Assembly: GCA_039805565.1 (NCBI GenBank)
Contig: JBDLTZ010000011.1
Span: 1-58,448, forward strand
Origin: CALJIC01 sp039805565
GTDB taxonomy: Bacteria; Chloroflexota; Chloroflexia; Chloroflexales; Roseiflexaceae
Direction of reading: 5' to 3'
Length of the DNA stretch: 58,448 nucleotides
Each line of letters begins with the position of its first letter. Within the stretch, counting starts at the first letter, position 1. Below are positions 41,655-50,536 of this stretch, one piece after another. The position numbers and the translations under genes were made by a program. The notes beneath the pieces were generated by a model. The model was not told the origin of the DNA, made no database searches, and saw nothing but the letters and a program-made list of their open reading frames with translations.

Positions 41655-44118
41655 CCCCCACCTTCAGCGCACCCAGCACGCTCGAGGAGTCGTCGGTCCA
41701 CACCGGCGCGCCCGCCGCGGCCTCGAGCGTGTACCAGCGCGCGTCCCCGGCCAGCGCTGCCAGGTCGGCCGCGTCGCGCGCCAGCAGCACCCACTGCGAG
41801 CCGCGCTTGCCCTCCGCAGCCTGCTCGGGCGTCACCGCCACATCGTCCTGCGCCAGCGCCACGAGGCCGGCGTCCTGCGCCAGCGCCGCCAGCACCGGCC
41901 GCAGATCGAAGTACTGGTTCGAGATGTGGAACGCCACGACACCCCCCGGCGCCAGCCGCCCCAGGTACAGCGCCAGCGCCTCGCGCGTGATCAGGTGCAC
42001 CGGCACCGAGTCCGAGGTGTAGGCGTCCATCACCAGCAGGTCGTAGGCCCCGGCGGGCGCGTCCCCCAGCGTCAGCCGCGCGTCCCCCAGCACCACCGGC
42101 ACGTCCGCGCCGCAGTCCCGCATGTAGGTGAAGAAGCGCTCGTCCCGCGCGATCCGCTCCACCGCCGGGTCGATCTCGTAGAAGGTCCAGGCCTGGCCCG
42201 GCTGCCGGTAGCACGCCAGCGATCCGACCCCCAGCCCCACGGCCGCCACGCTCCTGCGCGAGGGGCCGAGCATCTCAAAGAGCTGCCCCGCCGGCCCACT
42301 CGGGTGATAGTAGCTCAGCGGCACCCCCCGCAGCGCCGGGTCCAGGCTCTGCGTGCCGTGTAGCGTCGCGCCGTGCGCCAGCTGGTGGAAGCGCCCCGAG
42401 CGCTCAAGCAGCACCCGGTGCACCCCAAAGAACGTTCGCTCGACGTGCAGCGCCCGCCCCTGGTCGCTCACGTACAGCCCGCCCGCCAGCAGGATCGCGG
42501 CCACCCCCAGCCCGAAGCGCAGCGGCCGCCGCGAGAAGCTGAAACACAGCGCCGCCGGCACCCCAAAGGCCAGCATCAGCCCCAGCGGCTCCGAGCCCAG
42601 CCCGGCCTGCTGCACCGCCACCACCAGCCCGACCGCCAGCAGCCCAAGCGCCGCAGGGAGCGCGAGGTCCCAATGGTTGAAGGCTGAACGCTGAACACTG
42701 AAGATCTTCGTCTGGAGCGCCGTACCGCTGGCTGAGGAGGGGTGTTGCGGAGCCGGCAAGCTACTGAAGATCTTCGTCTGGAGCGCCGTACCGCTGGCTG
42801 AGGAGGGGTGCTGCGGAGCCGGCAAGCTTTCGGCTGATGCAGGGGCGCGGTCCCCTTCAGCGTTCAGCGTTCCTCCTTCAGCGTTCAGAAGGCACGCCAG
42901 CACCAGCACCAGCGGGTACTCCAGCACCGTGTCGAACAGCAGCGGCGCCACCACCGCGTTGAATAGCCCGCCCAGCGCCCCACCCACCGACATCCACAGG
43001 TAGAACGCCGTGAGCTGCGCGGCCGGCGGCCGGTCGCGCGCGAGCTCGCCGTGGCACACCATCGCAGCCACGAAGAACACCGCCAGGTGCAGCGGCAGCA
43101 GCAGTTCCAGCGGCGAGGTGGCCTGCGCCGCCATCACGATCACCAGCGGCAGCACCACGATCGGCAGCGCCCGCACCATCCCCCGGTGCGGGAAGGCCTC
43201 GCCGCCGAACACCAGGATGAAGCTCAGCAGGTACAGCGCCAGCGGCAGCGTCCACAGCAGCGGGATCGGCGCGATGTTTGTGGAGAGGTAGGCCGTCACG
43301 CTCAGCATCAGGCTCGACGGCACGAACGCCAGCAGCACCCAGCGCGCCACCCGCCGCACCGGGAGCGGCGAGGCCCCAAGAGCGAAGGCTGTCGTCCGTC
43401 GTCCGTCGTCCGTCGTCTGCGGTCCTCCGCCTGCCGCCCGCCACATAACCACCGCGCACGCCAGCACCAGGCCCAGCAGCACTCCGTACCCCGCGGCCCA
43501 CAGCCGGCTCTGGTCCGCCAGCCCCAGCGCCGGCTCGACCAGCGTCGGGTACATCAGCAGCGCGGCCATGCTCCCCACATTGCTCGCCGCGTAGAGCAGG
43601 TACGGGTTGGAAGCCCGCGCGTGCCCCGTGCGCGTAAACCACGCCTGTAGCAGGGGGCTCATCGTGGACACCACGAAGAACGGCGCGCCCAGCGCCACCG
43701 CCATCATCGCCAGCATCCACGCCGCCTGGCTTCCCTCAGCCGGCGGCCGCCACCCCTCAGGCACCCCGATCGGCAGCGCCAGCAGCGGCGCCAGCATCAG
43801 CACCAGATGCAGCGCCGCCTGCCGCCGGGGAGCCAGAAAGCGCGTCGTCAGGTGCGCGTAGGCGTAGCCAGCCAGCAGCGCCGCCTGGTAGAACAGCATC
43901 GCCATGTTCCAGACCGAGGGCGAGCCCCCCAGCAGCGGCAGCGCCATCCGCGCGAACATCGGCTGCACCAGGAACAGCAGCGTCGCGCTGACCAGCATTG
44001 TCAGGGCGTACAGTAGCACAGTCGCATCTCCATCGAACCATCTCTGCTCCCATGGTACCGCGCCACCGCCCGCGTGCGTTGCAGATCGACAGCACTTTCG
44101 CACATGAGGCAGATACAC
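41644..44118 (-). CDS. Fused membrane (MFS-like) / spermidine-synthase-like protein
   Basis: 824 residues; start uncertain (GTG 44118 or GTG 44103; first membrane helix begins about residue 38). About 14 membrane helices (LLYALTMLVSATLLFLVQPM onwards), then a SAM-dependent spermidine-synthase-like domain (about 615-810): AVGLGVGSLACY, EIDPAVERIARD, VVLGDARLTL and LVMDAYTSDSVPVHLITREAL. Widespread as 'fused MFS/spermidine synthase', with a weakly conserved polyamine site; function not firmly known. Two loops are inflated by repeat DNA: near 43391-43418 (GGGPQTTDDGRRTTAF) and a 66-bp unit duplicated at 42698-42829. Confidence 0.88.
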   Translation of the reverse strand: MYLPHVRKCCRSATHAGGGAVPWEQRWFDGDATVLLYALTMLVSATLLFLVQPMFARMALPLLGGSPSVWNMAMLFYQAALLAGYAYAHLTTRFLAPRRQAALHLVLMLAPLLALPIGVPEGWRPPAEGSQAAWMLAMMAVALGAPFFVVSTMSPLLQAWFTRTGHARASNPYLLYAASNVGSMAALLMYPTLVEPALGLADQSRLWAAGYGVLLGLVLACAVVMWRAAGGGPQTTDDGRRTTAFALGASPLPVRRVARWVLLAFVPSSLMLSVTAYLSTNIAPIPLLWTLPLALYLLSFILVFGGEAFPHRGMVRALPIVVLPLVIVMAAQATSPLELLLPLHLAVFFVAAMVCHGELARDRPPAAQLTAFYLWMSVGGALGGLFNAVVAPLLFDTVLEYPLVLVLACLLNAEGGTLNAEGDRAPASAESLPAPQHPSSASGTALQTKIFSSLPAPQHPSSASGTALQTKIFSVQRSAFNHWDLALPAALGLLAVGLVVAVQQAGLGSEPLGLMLAFGVPAALCFSFSRRPLRFGLGVAAILLAGGLYVSDQGRALHVERTFFGVHRVLLERSGRFHQLAHGATLHGTQSLDPALRGVPLSYYHPSGPAGQLFEMLGPSRRSVAAVGLGVGSLACYRQPGQAWTFYEIDPAVERIARDERFFTYMRDCGADVPVVLGDARLTLGDAPAGAYDLLVMDAYTSDSVPVHLITREALALYLGRLAPGGVVAFHISNQYFDLRPVLAALAQDAGLVALAQDDVAVTPEQAAEGKRGSQWVLLARDAADLAALAGDARWYTLEAAAGAPVWTDDSSSVLGALKVGVTR
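42676..42895. repeat. 66-bp direct duplication flanked by heptad repeats
   Basis: A 66-bp unit starting CTGAAGATCTTCG at 42698 is repeated at 42764, with one or two mismatches, giving a 22-residue duplication in frame inside the fused synthase. Flanks are heptad units: TGAAGGC, TGAACGC and TGAACAC at 42676-42697, and TTCAGCG, TTCAGCG, TTCCTCC, TTCAGCG at about 42858-42886. The insertion lies between two membrane helices. Confidence 0.88.
43391..43418. repeat. Heptad repeat inside the fused synthase gene
   Basis: Four near-perfect GTCGTCC units in a row (43391-43418). They encode a Thr/Asp/Arg-rich loop (TTDDGRRTT) on the opposite strand. Confidence 0.85.
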
Positions 44119-44388
44119 TCACGTGTCTGCTATCGCAAAGCCGGCCCGCCGCCGATCCGCACCCCTCCTGAAGCCCGCCTCTGCCCTGCCCGCCGACGCC
44201 CCAACCGTGCGCGAGCGTAATGACAGCGTGCGTTAGGCCCTATGGTACAATACAAATTGCATATAGGCGATTCATCGGCCAACTTCGCTCACGCTCGTGG
44301 CCGGGAGGTCGATTTCAGGGAGAGCTACGCCCGCCCTGCCCCTCCTGCTCAGGCACGCAGCACGCAGCACATCCCGAAGGAGCTACCG

Positions 44389-45039
44389 ATGCCTATTCGC
44401 ATCCTGCTCGTCGATGACCACAGTGTGGTCCGCCAGGGACTCCGCATGTTCCTTGCGCTCGACCCTGAGCTCGAGGTGATCGGCGAGGCCTCCGACGGCG
44501 CCGAGGCCCTCAAGCTCTCGCATCAGCTCCAGCCGGACGTCGTGCTGATGGACCTCCTCATGCCGGTCATGGATGGCATCACCGCCATCGGCGCCATCCG
44601 CCGCGAGCTCCCCGACGTCGAGGTGATCGCGCTCACCAGCGTCCTCGAGGACGCCTCAGTCGTTGGGGCTGTGCGCGCCGGGGCCATCGGCTACCTGCTC
44701 AAGGACACCCGCGCCGACGAGCTCTGCCGCGCGATCAAGGCCGCCGCCCAGGGCCAGGTCCAGCTCTCACCCCAGGCCGCAGCCCGCCTCATGCGCGAGG
44801 TGCGCGCCCCCGATAGCCCCGAGGCCCTCACGGAGCGTGAGACCGAGGTGCTGCGGCTGCTTGCCCAGGGTAAGGCAAACAAGGAGATCGCGTCCGACCT
44901 CACGATCGGCGAGAAGACAGTCAAGACGCACGTGAGCAACATCCTGGCGAAACTCGCTGTCCAGAGCCGCACGCAGGCAGCGCTCTACGCCGTGCGCATC
45001 GGCCTCGTCTCGCCCGACCAGCTCAGCGAGCACGTCTGA
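44389..45039 (+). CDS. NarL/FixJ family response regulator
   Basis: 216 residues from ATG 44389 with AAGGAG 8 nt upstream. Receiver domain 1-120: acidic pair at D9-D10, phospho-acceptor D55 (VLMDLLMP), ALTSVL and K near 105 (YLLKDTRADEL). LuxR-type HTH about 148-210 (LTEREVLRLLAQGKANKEIA-type segment). It shares a base with the histidine kinase start (TGATG), so the pair is one system. A GCACGCA heptad repeat at 44353-44370 lies just before the RBS. A TACAAT at 44246-44251 may be its -10. Confidence 0.94.
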   Translation: MPIRILLVDDHSVVRQGLRMFLALDPELEVIGEASDGAEALKLSHQLQPDVVLMDLLMPVMDGITAIGAIRRELPDVEVIALTSVLEDASVVGAVRAGAIGYLLKDTRADELCRAIKAAAQGQVQLSPQAAARLMREVRAPDSPEALTERETEVLRLLAQGKANKEIASDLTIGEKTVKTHVSNILAKLAVQSRTQAALYAVRIGLVSPDQLSEHV

Positions 45040-46664
45040 TGTCCCCCGCAGCCACAGAGACGCCCCCCCTCACCCTCGACGACCTCGGCGCCGCCGCGCT
45101 CGCACACCTGGTCGACTCGGCGCTCGACGGCGTCCTGGTGCTGGACGACGCACGGCTCATCCGCTACGCCAGCGCCGCCGCCTGCGAGATCGCCCAGCGC
45201 CCCGCCGAGCAGCTCCTCGGCAGCGACCTGCTCGCGCTAGTGGGCCAGGGCGAGCGCGCCGACGTCGCCAGCCACCTCGCCATCGCGCCCGGCGCCCGCG
45301 TAGACCGCCGCTCCGCCACTATGGTTCGCCCCAGCGGCGAGCAGCGCGAGATCGAGTATGTCGCCGCCGGCATCGCCTCCCGCGGCGCCGCGCTCACGGT
45401 CGTCACAGTGCGGGACGTGACCGAGACACGGCGGGTGGTGCGCTGGGCGGCCACCCTGGCCCAGATCAGCTCAAGCGTCGCCTACGCCGGCACCCTCGAG
45501 TCCACCCTCGGCTCGCTCGCCCGCACCCTCGTGCGCGTCACCGGCATCGCCGCCTGCACCGTGCTCCTGATCGACAGGCCCGAGCGCCACGCCTGGCGCG
45601 CCGCCGCCACCTTCGGGCTGCCCCCGGGCTACACCGAGGCCCTTGAGGCAGTGTGGCGCGAGGGGATCGTGCTCCCATCTGTCGAGGCCTACGACCGCCG
45701 GCAGCCGGTGGTGCAGTCTGGCGTCCGCCAGCTCGTCCTCGGCGAGCCGCGCTGCGCCCCGCTCCACCCCTTCATGCTCGAGATCGACTGGGACGTGCTG
45801 GTGGCGGTGCCGCTCGTCGTCCGCGGCCGGCCCGTCGGCACCCTCGTGGGCTACTACCGGCCGGAGGACGCCCCCGGCGAGGACGAGATCGCCTTCCTCA
45901 GCGTGATCGCGGATCAGGCCGCCGTCGCGGTGGAAAACACGCGCCTGTTCATCGAGGCGCAGGGTAAGGCGGCCCTCGAGGAGCGCCAGAAGCTCGCGCG
46001 TGAGCTGCACGACTCGGTCTCGCAGGCGCTCTACGGCATCGCGCTCGGCGCCCGCACCGCCCGCGAGCTGATCGACCGCGACCCGCCCCGCGCCATCGGC
46101 CCGATCGACTACGTGGCATCCCTGGCGGAGGCCGGCCTCGCCGAGATGCGCGCGCTGATCTTCGAGCTGCGCCCCGAGTCGCTGGCCACCGAGGGGCTCG
46201 TCGCCGCGCTCTCCAAGCAGTCGGCCTCCCTACGCGCCCGCCACGGGATCACGGTGCACGCCGCCCTCCCCGAGGAGCCCGATGCCCCGCTGCACGTCAA
46301 GGAGGCGCTCTACCGCATCGCCCAGGAGGCGCTCCACAATATCATCCGCCACGCCCGCGCCACCACCGTCGAGCTGCGCCTCTACGCCGGTGACGAGCCC
46401 TCGCCGCAGCACGCGGAACCCGCGCCGCTGCCCAACGCACCCACGCCTCCCTCAGCTCTCAGCGCTCAGCTCTCAGCTCCCAAGACTCGCTTCTTGGTCC
46501 TCGAGGTGCACGACGACGGCCAGGGCTTCGAGACGGGTGGCCAGTTCCCCGGCCACCTCGGGCTCCGCTCCATGCGCGAGCGCGCCATCAGCCTCGGCGG
46601 GGAGCTCCAGATTGAAAGCGCGCCCGGTGCCGGCACACGCCTTGTCGCCCGCGTCCCTCATTAG
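45039..46664 (+). CDS. Histidine kinase (PAS-GAF-HisKA_3), NarL-partner type
   Basis: 541 residues, no membrane segment, so it senses a soluble signal. Order: PAS (about 15-130), GAF (about 140-305), HisKA_3 dimerisation with H324 (RELHDSVSQALYGIALGART), and a HATPase_c domain (N box EALHNIIRHARA, G box EVHDDGQGFETGG and LGLRSMRERA). Between the N and G boxes it carries an extra Pro/Ser/Ala segment of about 34 residues (PSPQHAEPAPLPN and SALSAQLSAP) encoded by CTCAGCT heptad repeats at 46451-46480. Confidence 0.94.
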   Translation: MSPAATETPPLTLDDLGAAALAHLVDSALDGVLVLDDARLIRYASAAACEIAQRPAEQLLGSDLLALVGQGERADVASHLAIAPGARVDRRSATMVRPSGEQREIEYVAAGIASRGAALTVVTVRDVTETRRVVRWAATLAQISSSVAYAGTLESTLGSLARTLVRVTGIAACTVLLIDRPERHAWRAAATFGLPPGYTEALEAVWREGIVLPSVEAYDRRQPVVQSGVRQLVLGEPRCAPLHPFMLEIDWDVLVAVPLVVRGRPVGTLVGYYRPEDAPGEDEIAFLSVIADQAAVAVENTRLFIEAQGKAALEERQKLARELHDSVSQALYGIALGARTARELIDRDPPRAIGPIDYVASLAEAGLAEMRALIFELRPESLATEGLVAALSKQSASLRARHGITVHAALPEEPDAPLHVKEALYRIAQEALHNIIRHARATTVELRLYAGDEPSPQHAEPAPLPNAPTPPSALSAQLSAPKTRFLVLEVHDDGQGFETGGQFPGHLGLRSMRERAISLGGELQIESAPGAGTRLVARVPH

Positions 46665-46796
46665 CCGACAGAACCGCCACCGACAGCACTCGTAGTCCCT
46701 TGCGCCCCTCGCGCCCACGGCCCGCCAGCACGGGACCGTCGGGCGGTTCTCACACCCCCTCCAGCCCACTACAATCCCCTCGTGCGCACGCGCCAG

Positions 46797-46821
46797 CGCT
46801 CAGCACTCAGCACTCAGCACA
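46797..46821. repeat. Heptad repeat before the OB-fold-like gene
   Basis: GCTCAGCA-type units with a 7-bp period lie 10 bp before the GTG start of the next gene. Confidence 0.75.
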
Positions 46822-46831
46822 GGAGAAGCCC

Positions 46832-47725
46832 GTGTCGCCCGAGCCCACGCCCGCCAACCAGGTCATCGCCATCGGCACCCTCGACCACCAGCGCCACAAC
46901 GGCCGCGAGACCACCCGCGTCGGCCTGCGGAATGCCCTGCGCGGCCGTGAGGAGCGCATCGTCCTCCAGATCCCCTCGCCGTTCGGCCAGATGTACGCCC
47001 TGCCCCTCCAGCTCGACGGGCCAGTCCCCGGTGAGGAGTACCTTGCCTCCGCCGTCGCCGGCGCGCCGCTAGCCGTGACAGGGCGGCTCCAGTGGGAGCA
47101 GCGCACCGACCGGCGCTACCGCGTGGCGCCCGAGGAGCACGGCCGCACGAGCGGCGAGCTGACCTTCCACGTCTCCGCGGTGAAGGTGCCGGAGCCCGAG
47201 CAGGAGCACGGCTGCGACGTGTGGCTCAGCGGCGTGGTGCAGGGCGCGCCGCGCATCCAGCGCCATCCGCACCGGCGCTCCGTGCTCCTCGCGCAGACCG
47301 CGCTCCGCGTCAGCGTCGAGCGGCAGCGGCGCGGCAGCCGCACTCGCCTCGTCGAGACCGAGCGCGTCCCGATCGTGGTGCCGCTGGACCATCCGGATGC
47401 GCCGAACCTGCTACGGCCCGGCAACCAGGTCGTCGTCGAGGGCATGCTGGAGCGCGTGGTCGTCGAGCTGCGCGGCCCAGACGTGGATCGCGCGGTGGCG
47501 GCGCTCGACGCCGAGTGGCAGGAGCGGCGCGTGGCGCTCGAGGGGCGCGTGGGAGAGCTGCACGCGGCGGAGCAGCGCCATGCCGATCGGCGCCGGGGCC
47601 TTGGCCAGGCGGTGCGGAGCCGTGTCGTCGCCGGGTTTGCCGAGCTTGTCTCAGGGGCGCCAATGTCCCCAGGCGAGGCGCGCGCCCTGCGCGAGGCATC
47701 CGTCGCACGACGCAGCGGGCGGTAG
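46832..47725 (+). CDS. Putative OB-fold (SSB-like) protein, unknown
   Basis: 297 residues from GTG 46832, chosen because AGGAGAAG ends 3-4 nt upstream; the frame continues open upstream through the repeat. Two beta-rich blocks resemble OB folds: about 10-125 (VIAIGTLDHQRHNGRETTRV, LAVTGRLQWEQRTDRRYRV) and about 130-215 (DVWLSGVVQGAPRIQRHPHR, VPIVVPLDHPDAPNLLRPGN, VVVEGMLERVVVELRG), then a charged helical tail (about 220-297). The arrangement looks like paired SSB-type domains plus a coil; nucleic-acid binding is a guess. Confidence 0.6.
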   Translation: MSPEPTPANQVIAIGTLDHQRHNGRETTRVGLRNALRGREERIVLQIPSPFGQMYALPLQLDGPVPGEEYLASAVAGAPLAVTGRLQWEQRTDRRYRVAPEEHGRTSGELTFHVSAVKVPEPEQEHGCDVWLSGVVQGAPRIQRHPHRRSVLLAQTALRVSVERQRRGSRTRLVETERVPIVVPLDHPDAPNLLRPGNQVVVEGMLERVVVELRGPDVDRAVAALDAEWQERRVALEGRVGELHAAEQRHADRRRGLGQAVRSRVVAGFAELVSGAPMSPGEARALREASVARRSGR

Positions 47726-47881
47726 CACGCCAGCGGTCCAGTTCCACCCACAACAGGCGGCCGTCAGCAACCCGTCTTCGCCAAGCCGGGGTTTCGGGGT
47801 GTGACCATCAGCCTGTCTGCGCCAAGCCGGGGGGTTCGGGGGGTGTGGCCCCGAGAACCACCCCACCCAGAACAACAGAAC

Positions 47882-47914
47882 GAGCCCTCCCACTTGTAGG
47901 AGAGCTCCTTTTTT
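47882..47914 (+). terminator. Intrinsic terminator after the OB-fold-like gene
   Basis: GAGCCCTCC (47882-47890) and GGAGAGCTC (47899-47907) form a nine-position stem with one mismatch, followed by CTTTTTT. Confidence 0.75.
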
Positions 47915-48941
47915 ATTTTCTATATGTTAATACTATTTTCTTTTTTACCCCTCGACAAAAATATTGTTTTAAATAAACACACTACACACTGGTAATATAT
48001 TGGTTCGTGAGGTGCGCTACAGTACGCGTGGCGGCCGGATGTTCCGGGCCGCCGGCACCAGGCCCAACGCCTCCGCTCCTCTGCACACCCGACGAGCGGG
48101 CGCGGCCGGCCTCGTATCACCGGCTCGGAAGGGCCGGCGGCGGAACCTGTTCCGCTGCTTGCACACTCACACCGCCCATACCCCCAGATAGCTCCGCCAG
48201 GCGCCGCGCACCCGCGCACCCGCGCACCAGCCCGGCGGGGATCACCTTTCCCGCGGCCGCCGCGTCCAGCGCACCCGCGCCCGAGACACACCCGCCCGCT
48301 CTTTCTCACCTGCCCTTCCATCGGCACGGACCAGCGCACGCACCCTCGCGTTCAACGCCGCGTCCTACACCCGCTTCCTCTCTCACCAGCAGCAGCCTCC
48401 CAAGCACACCTACCGCTAACAGCGGTGGCCCACTGGGCGAGCTGTCCTATACACACATACACTCAGCGTACACCGCACGCATCCGCTCACACACCATCAC
48501 CTACCCACCGGCCGATCGCAGCACTGCGCTCGCCCGTGTGGGCGGCCTGTGATCGGCTCCTATCACCCTGCGCGCCACGCGCTGCCCAGCCGAACGAGCT
48601 GTGCTCCGCCGCTACACGCGCACTGGAGGAGTCGCTGTGCTTCCCATATCGCAACCTTACGTCGCCCAGGCGCTCAGCCACAGGCTCACACGGCTCTGGC
48701 CGCCGCGCCCTCCGCCGGGCAATTCATCCACTGACACGCGCTCTGCCGCCGGCCACGCGCCCGCGCTGACACCGCCTTCCCACTGACGGACGTCGGACCA
48801 CCCGCCGCAGACCGGCGCACGGCTCACATCCGCAGACGCTCTTCACGCCGCCGGCCACGCGCCCGCGCACGCATTACAACGCTTGACACTTCGCACCCTG
48901 AGCAGGGGCACCATGACGCATGGTGCTCCGGCGAGGGGCGC
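47915..48941. other. Gene-free segment: AT-rich spike then C-rich, G-poor DNA
   Basis: 47909-48000 is very AT-rich (TTTTATTTTC, AATATTGTTTTAAATAAAC), unlike the rest of the window. From about 48160 to 48520 the plus strand is strongly C-rich and G-poor, with runs such as CGCACCCGCGCACCCGCGCA; open frames here are Pro/Ser/Thr-rich and lack any family or RBS. A 20-bp string CGCCGGCCACGCGCCCGCGC occurs twice (about 48744 and 48851). I see no gene, RNA fold or mobile-element end I can name. Confidence 0.6.
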
Positions 48942-48986
48942 ATGGCGATGGTGCGTCCCTGCTCTCCTTTTTGGAGACGCACCGCC

Positions 48987-49412
48987 GTGATCCACGACCT
49001 CATCATCCCCTTCACGCCCACCGATGTACCCTACCGTATCATCTGTGGAGAGATAGATGGAATCATCCACTATGCGATGCGACGCGTTCCACAGCCGTGG
49101 TTTGACCAGATCCTATGCCACGGAAACGTTGAGGGCAACGCCACACCGCTCATCAACGGAGAGTATGTCGAGATAACCCCGGAGCAGCTAGCCCAGTTCA
49201 CGAAGCAGCACACGAACTTCGGCAATCGCCCGATTATGTTGCTCATGTGCTGGGTAGGGAAACACGCTGATGGCTTCGCACAAAAGTTCGCGAACCTGAT
49301 GCAGGTTCCAGTGCTTGCTCCACCGTGCGAGATCGATACCGACCTATTTCAGTGCAACCCAAAATGGGAAAGGTTTCGCATATTCTGGCCACAGGTAGCT
49401 GAGGCCGATTAG
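48987..49412 (+). CDS. Caspase-like (clan CD) candidate domain protein
   Basis: 141 residues from GTG 48987 (ATG 48942 would add 15 odd residues). A hydrophobic strand ending QILCHGN places a His-Gly pair at 45-46, and a second strand ending IMLLMCWVG places a Cys at 88; this His-Gly / strand-Cys order is the clan CD (caspase-hemoglobinase) dyad. Between them lies GEYVEITPEQLAQF; after them GFAQKFANLMQVPVLAPP, a block I associate with toxin-type tips of large polymorphic proteins. Base composition is less GC than the flanks. Likely an effector domain that was separated from a larger protein, or a stand-alone one. Family assignment is tentative. Confidence 0.5.
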   Translation: MIHDLIIPFTPTDVPYRIICGEIDGIIHYAMRRVPQPWFDQILCHGNVEGNATPLINGEYVEITPEQLAQFTKQHTNFGNRPIMLLMCWVGKHADGFAQKFANLMQVPVLAPPCEIDTDLFQCNPKWERFRIFWPQVAEAD

Positions 49413-49542
49413 CAATATCACGAGCATCTTTCACGTTCTGGCTGCACAGTCTGTGTAGCCAGAGCGCGGAGATGCCTAGGGGGTGCGGTGTACGGGCGGT
49501 GATATGCCCTTGGTTTTATAGGCGATATTTAAGGAGAAACCA

Positions 49543-50442
49543 ATGACATGGTTCGCTGATCTCAGCCCTTGCACCTACTTTGACAAAGAATCCGAAAAAC
49601 TCCTGGCCGTGGGTTGGTTGGAGCACAACCACCAGTTCCATACAGGTATAATCAGCCGCGAAGTGACGGATCAGTTCGTGGAACTGCTCTGGACCCAGGG
49701 TTCCCACTTCCCAAAAGCCTTCTTAGGCTTTCATAGCTGCACGCTCTGCCAGCACAAATGGGGTGATCCTAACAACCTCGATAACTCTAATAGCCTCTTA
49801 AAGATCCCGAATTCCAAATATAATGGCGTGAGGATCCATCTTGGATGCACCAATGTGTTCGTCCCAGGCCCCACTGCCACCTACGTCGCCCCATCCCTCG
49901 CGCTGCACTACATGATTGACCACAGGTACCTCCCACCGCAGGAGTTCCTCGACGCGCTGCTGGCCTGCCCGCCGATCGGCTCGGAAGCCTACTACCAGGC
50001 ACTTGAGCCCGTCACACCGCTGTGGATGCAACCGTGGGTCAAGAGACGCGGCATCAGGGAGCCCGAAATGGCAAACGTTCACCACTACCAAGTCCATGTG
50101 TCTGATCCAGAGCTAGAGTTCAAGACGAACCGGCATGCTGTCGATGCGCGGGAACTGGCTGCCCTCGTCGACGCTGTTCTGTCAATAGTGCGGGAGGTAT
50201 GCGAGCAGGTACCCGAGCTGATGCGCGCTATCATCTCGGTCTACGTCCGCCCGCAGTGTCCCGCAACCGTGGTGCTCGCTCATTTCACCGGCGCATACCC
50301 GGAGCTCAGTGCTCGTCTCACCGAGCGCCTCTGCGCTCTGAGCCCGGAGCTCCCTGTGACCGCGCCCACACACGTCAGACTGCACTTCAGCATCCATCCA
50401 GAGTATATGCCGCTCGCAAGGTCGGGAGTGTCTATCGCGTAG
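49543..50442 (+). CDS. Uncharacterised protein with MTWF-DLSPCTYF signature, possible immunity protein
   Basis: 299 residues, AGGAGAAACC just before ATG 49543. The N-terminal half (about 1-155) matches a widespread uncharacterised bacterial domain starting MTWFADLSPCTYF, with LLAVGWLEHNHQF, GFHSCTLCQHKWG and the CPPIGSEAYYQAL end. Cys residues in the CTLC context could hold metal. The C-terminal half (about 180-299) has no family I know. Codon use is less GC-biased than in neighbours (AACAACCTCGATAACTC). It follows the caspase-like gene by 130 bp; an effector/immunity pair is one reading. Confidence 0.7.
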   Translation: MTWFADLSPCTYFDKESEKLLAVGWLEHNHQFHTGIISREVTDQFVELLWTQGSHFPKAFLGFHSCTLCQHKWGDPNNLDNSNSLLKIPNSKYNGVRIHLGCTNVFVPGPTATYVAPSLALHYMIDHRYLPPQEFLDALLACPPIGSEAYYQALEPVTPLWMQPWVKRRGIREPEMANVHHYQVHVSDPELEFKTNRHAVDARELAALVDAVLSIVREVCEQVPELMRAIISVYVRPQCPATVVLAHFTGAYPELSARLTERLCALSPELPVTAPTHVRLHFSIHPEYMPLARSGVSIA

Positions 50443-50462
50443 TGTCTGCTCGACCAACGAGA

Positions 50463-50493
50463 GGAGGCCGGCGGTCGTGTGACCACCGGCCTC
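50463..50493. terminator. Strong inverted repeat between convergent genes
   Basis: GGAGGCCGGCGGTC and GACCACCGGCCTCC pair across a GTGT loop with one mismatch. It separates the rightward 49543 gene from the leftward TPR gene and could stop both; there is no long T run. Confidence 0.65.
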
Positions 50494-50536
50494 CAGCATG
50501 GTGATGTGCCACCCTTCAGCGTTTGGCGCTCAGCCC

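Noticed and set aside
48007..48552. 181-codon Pro/Ser/Thr-rich plus-strand frame.
   Set aside because: No RBS, no family, and the composition simply mirrors the C-rich DNA.
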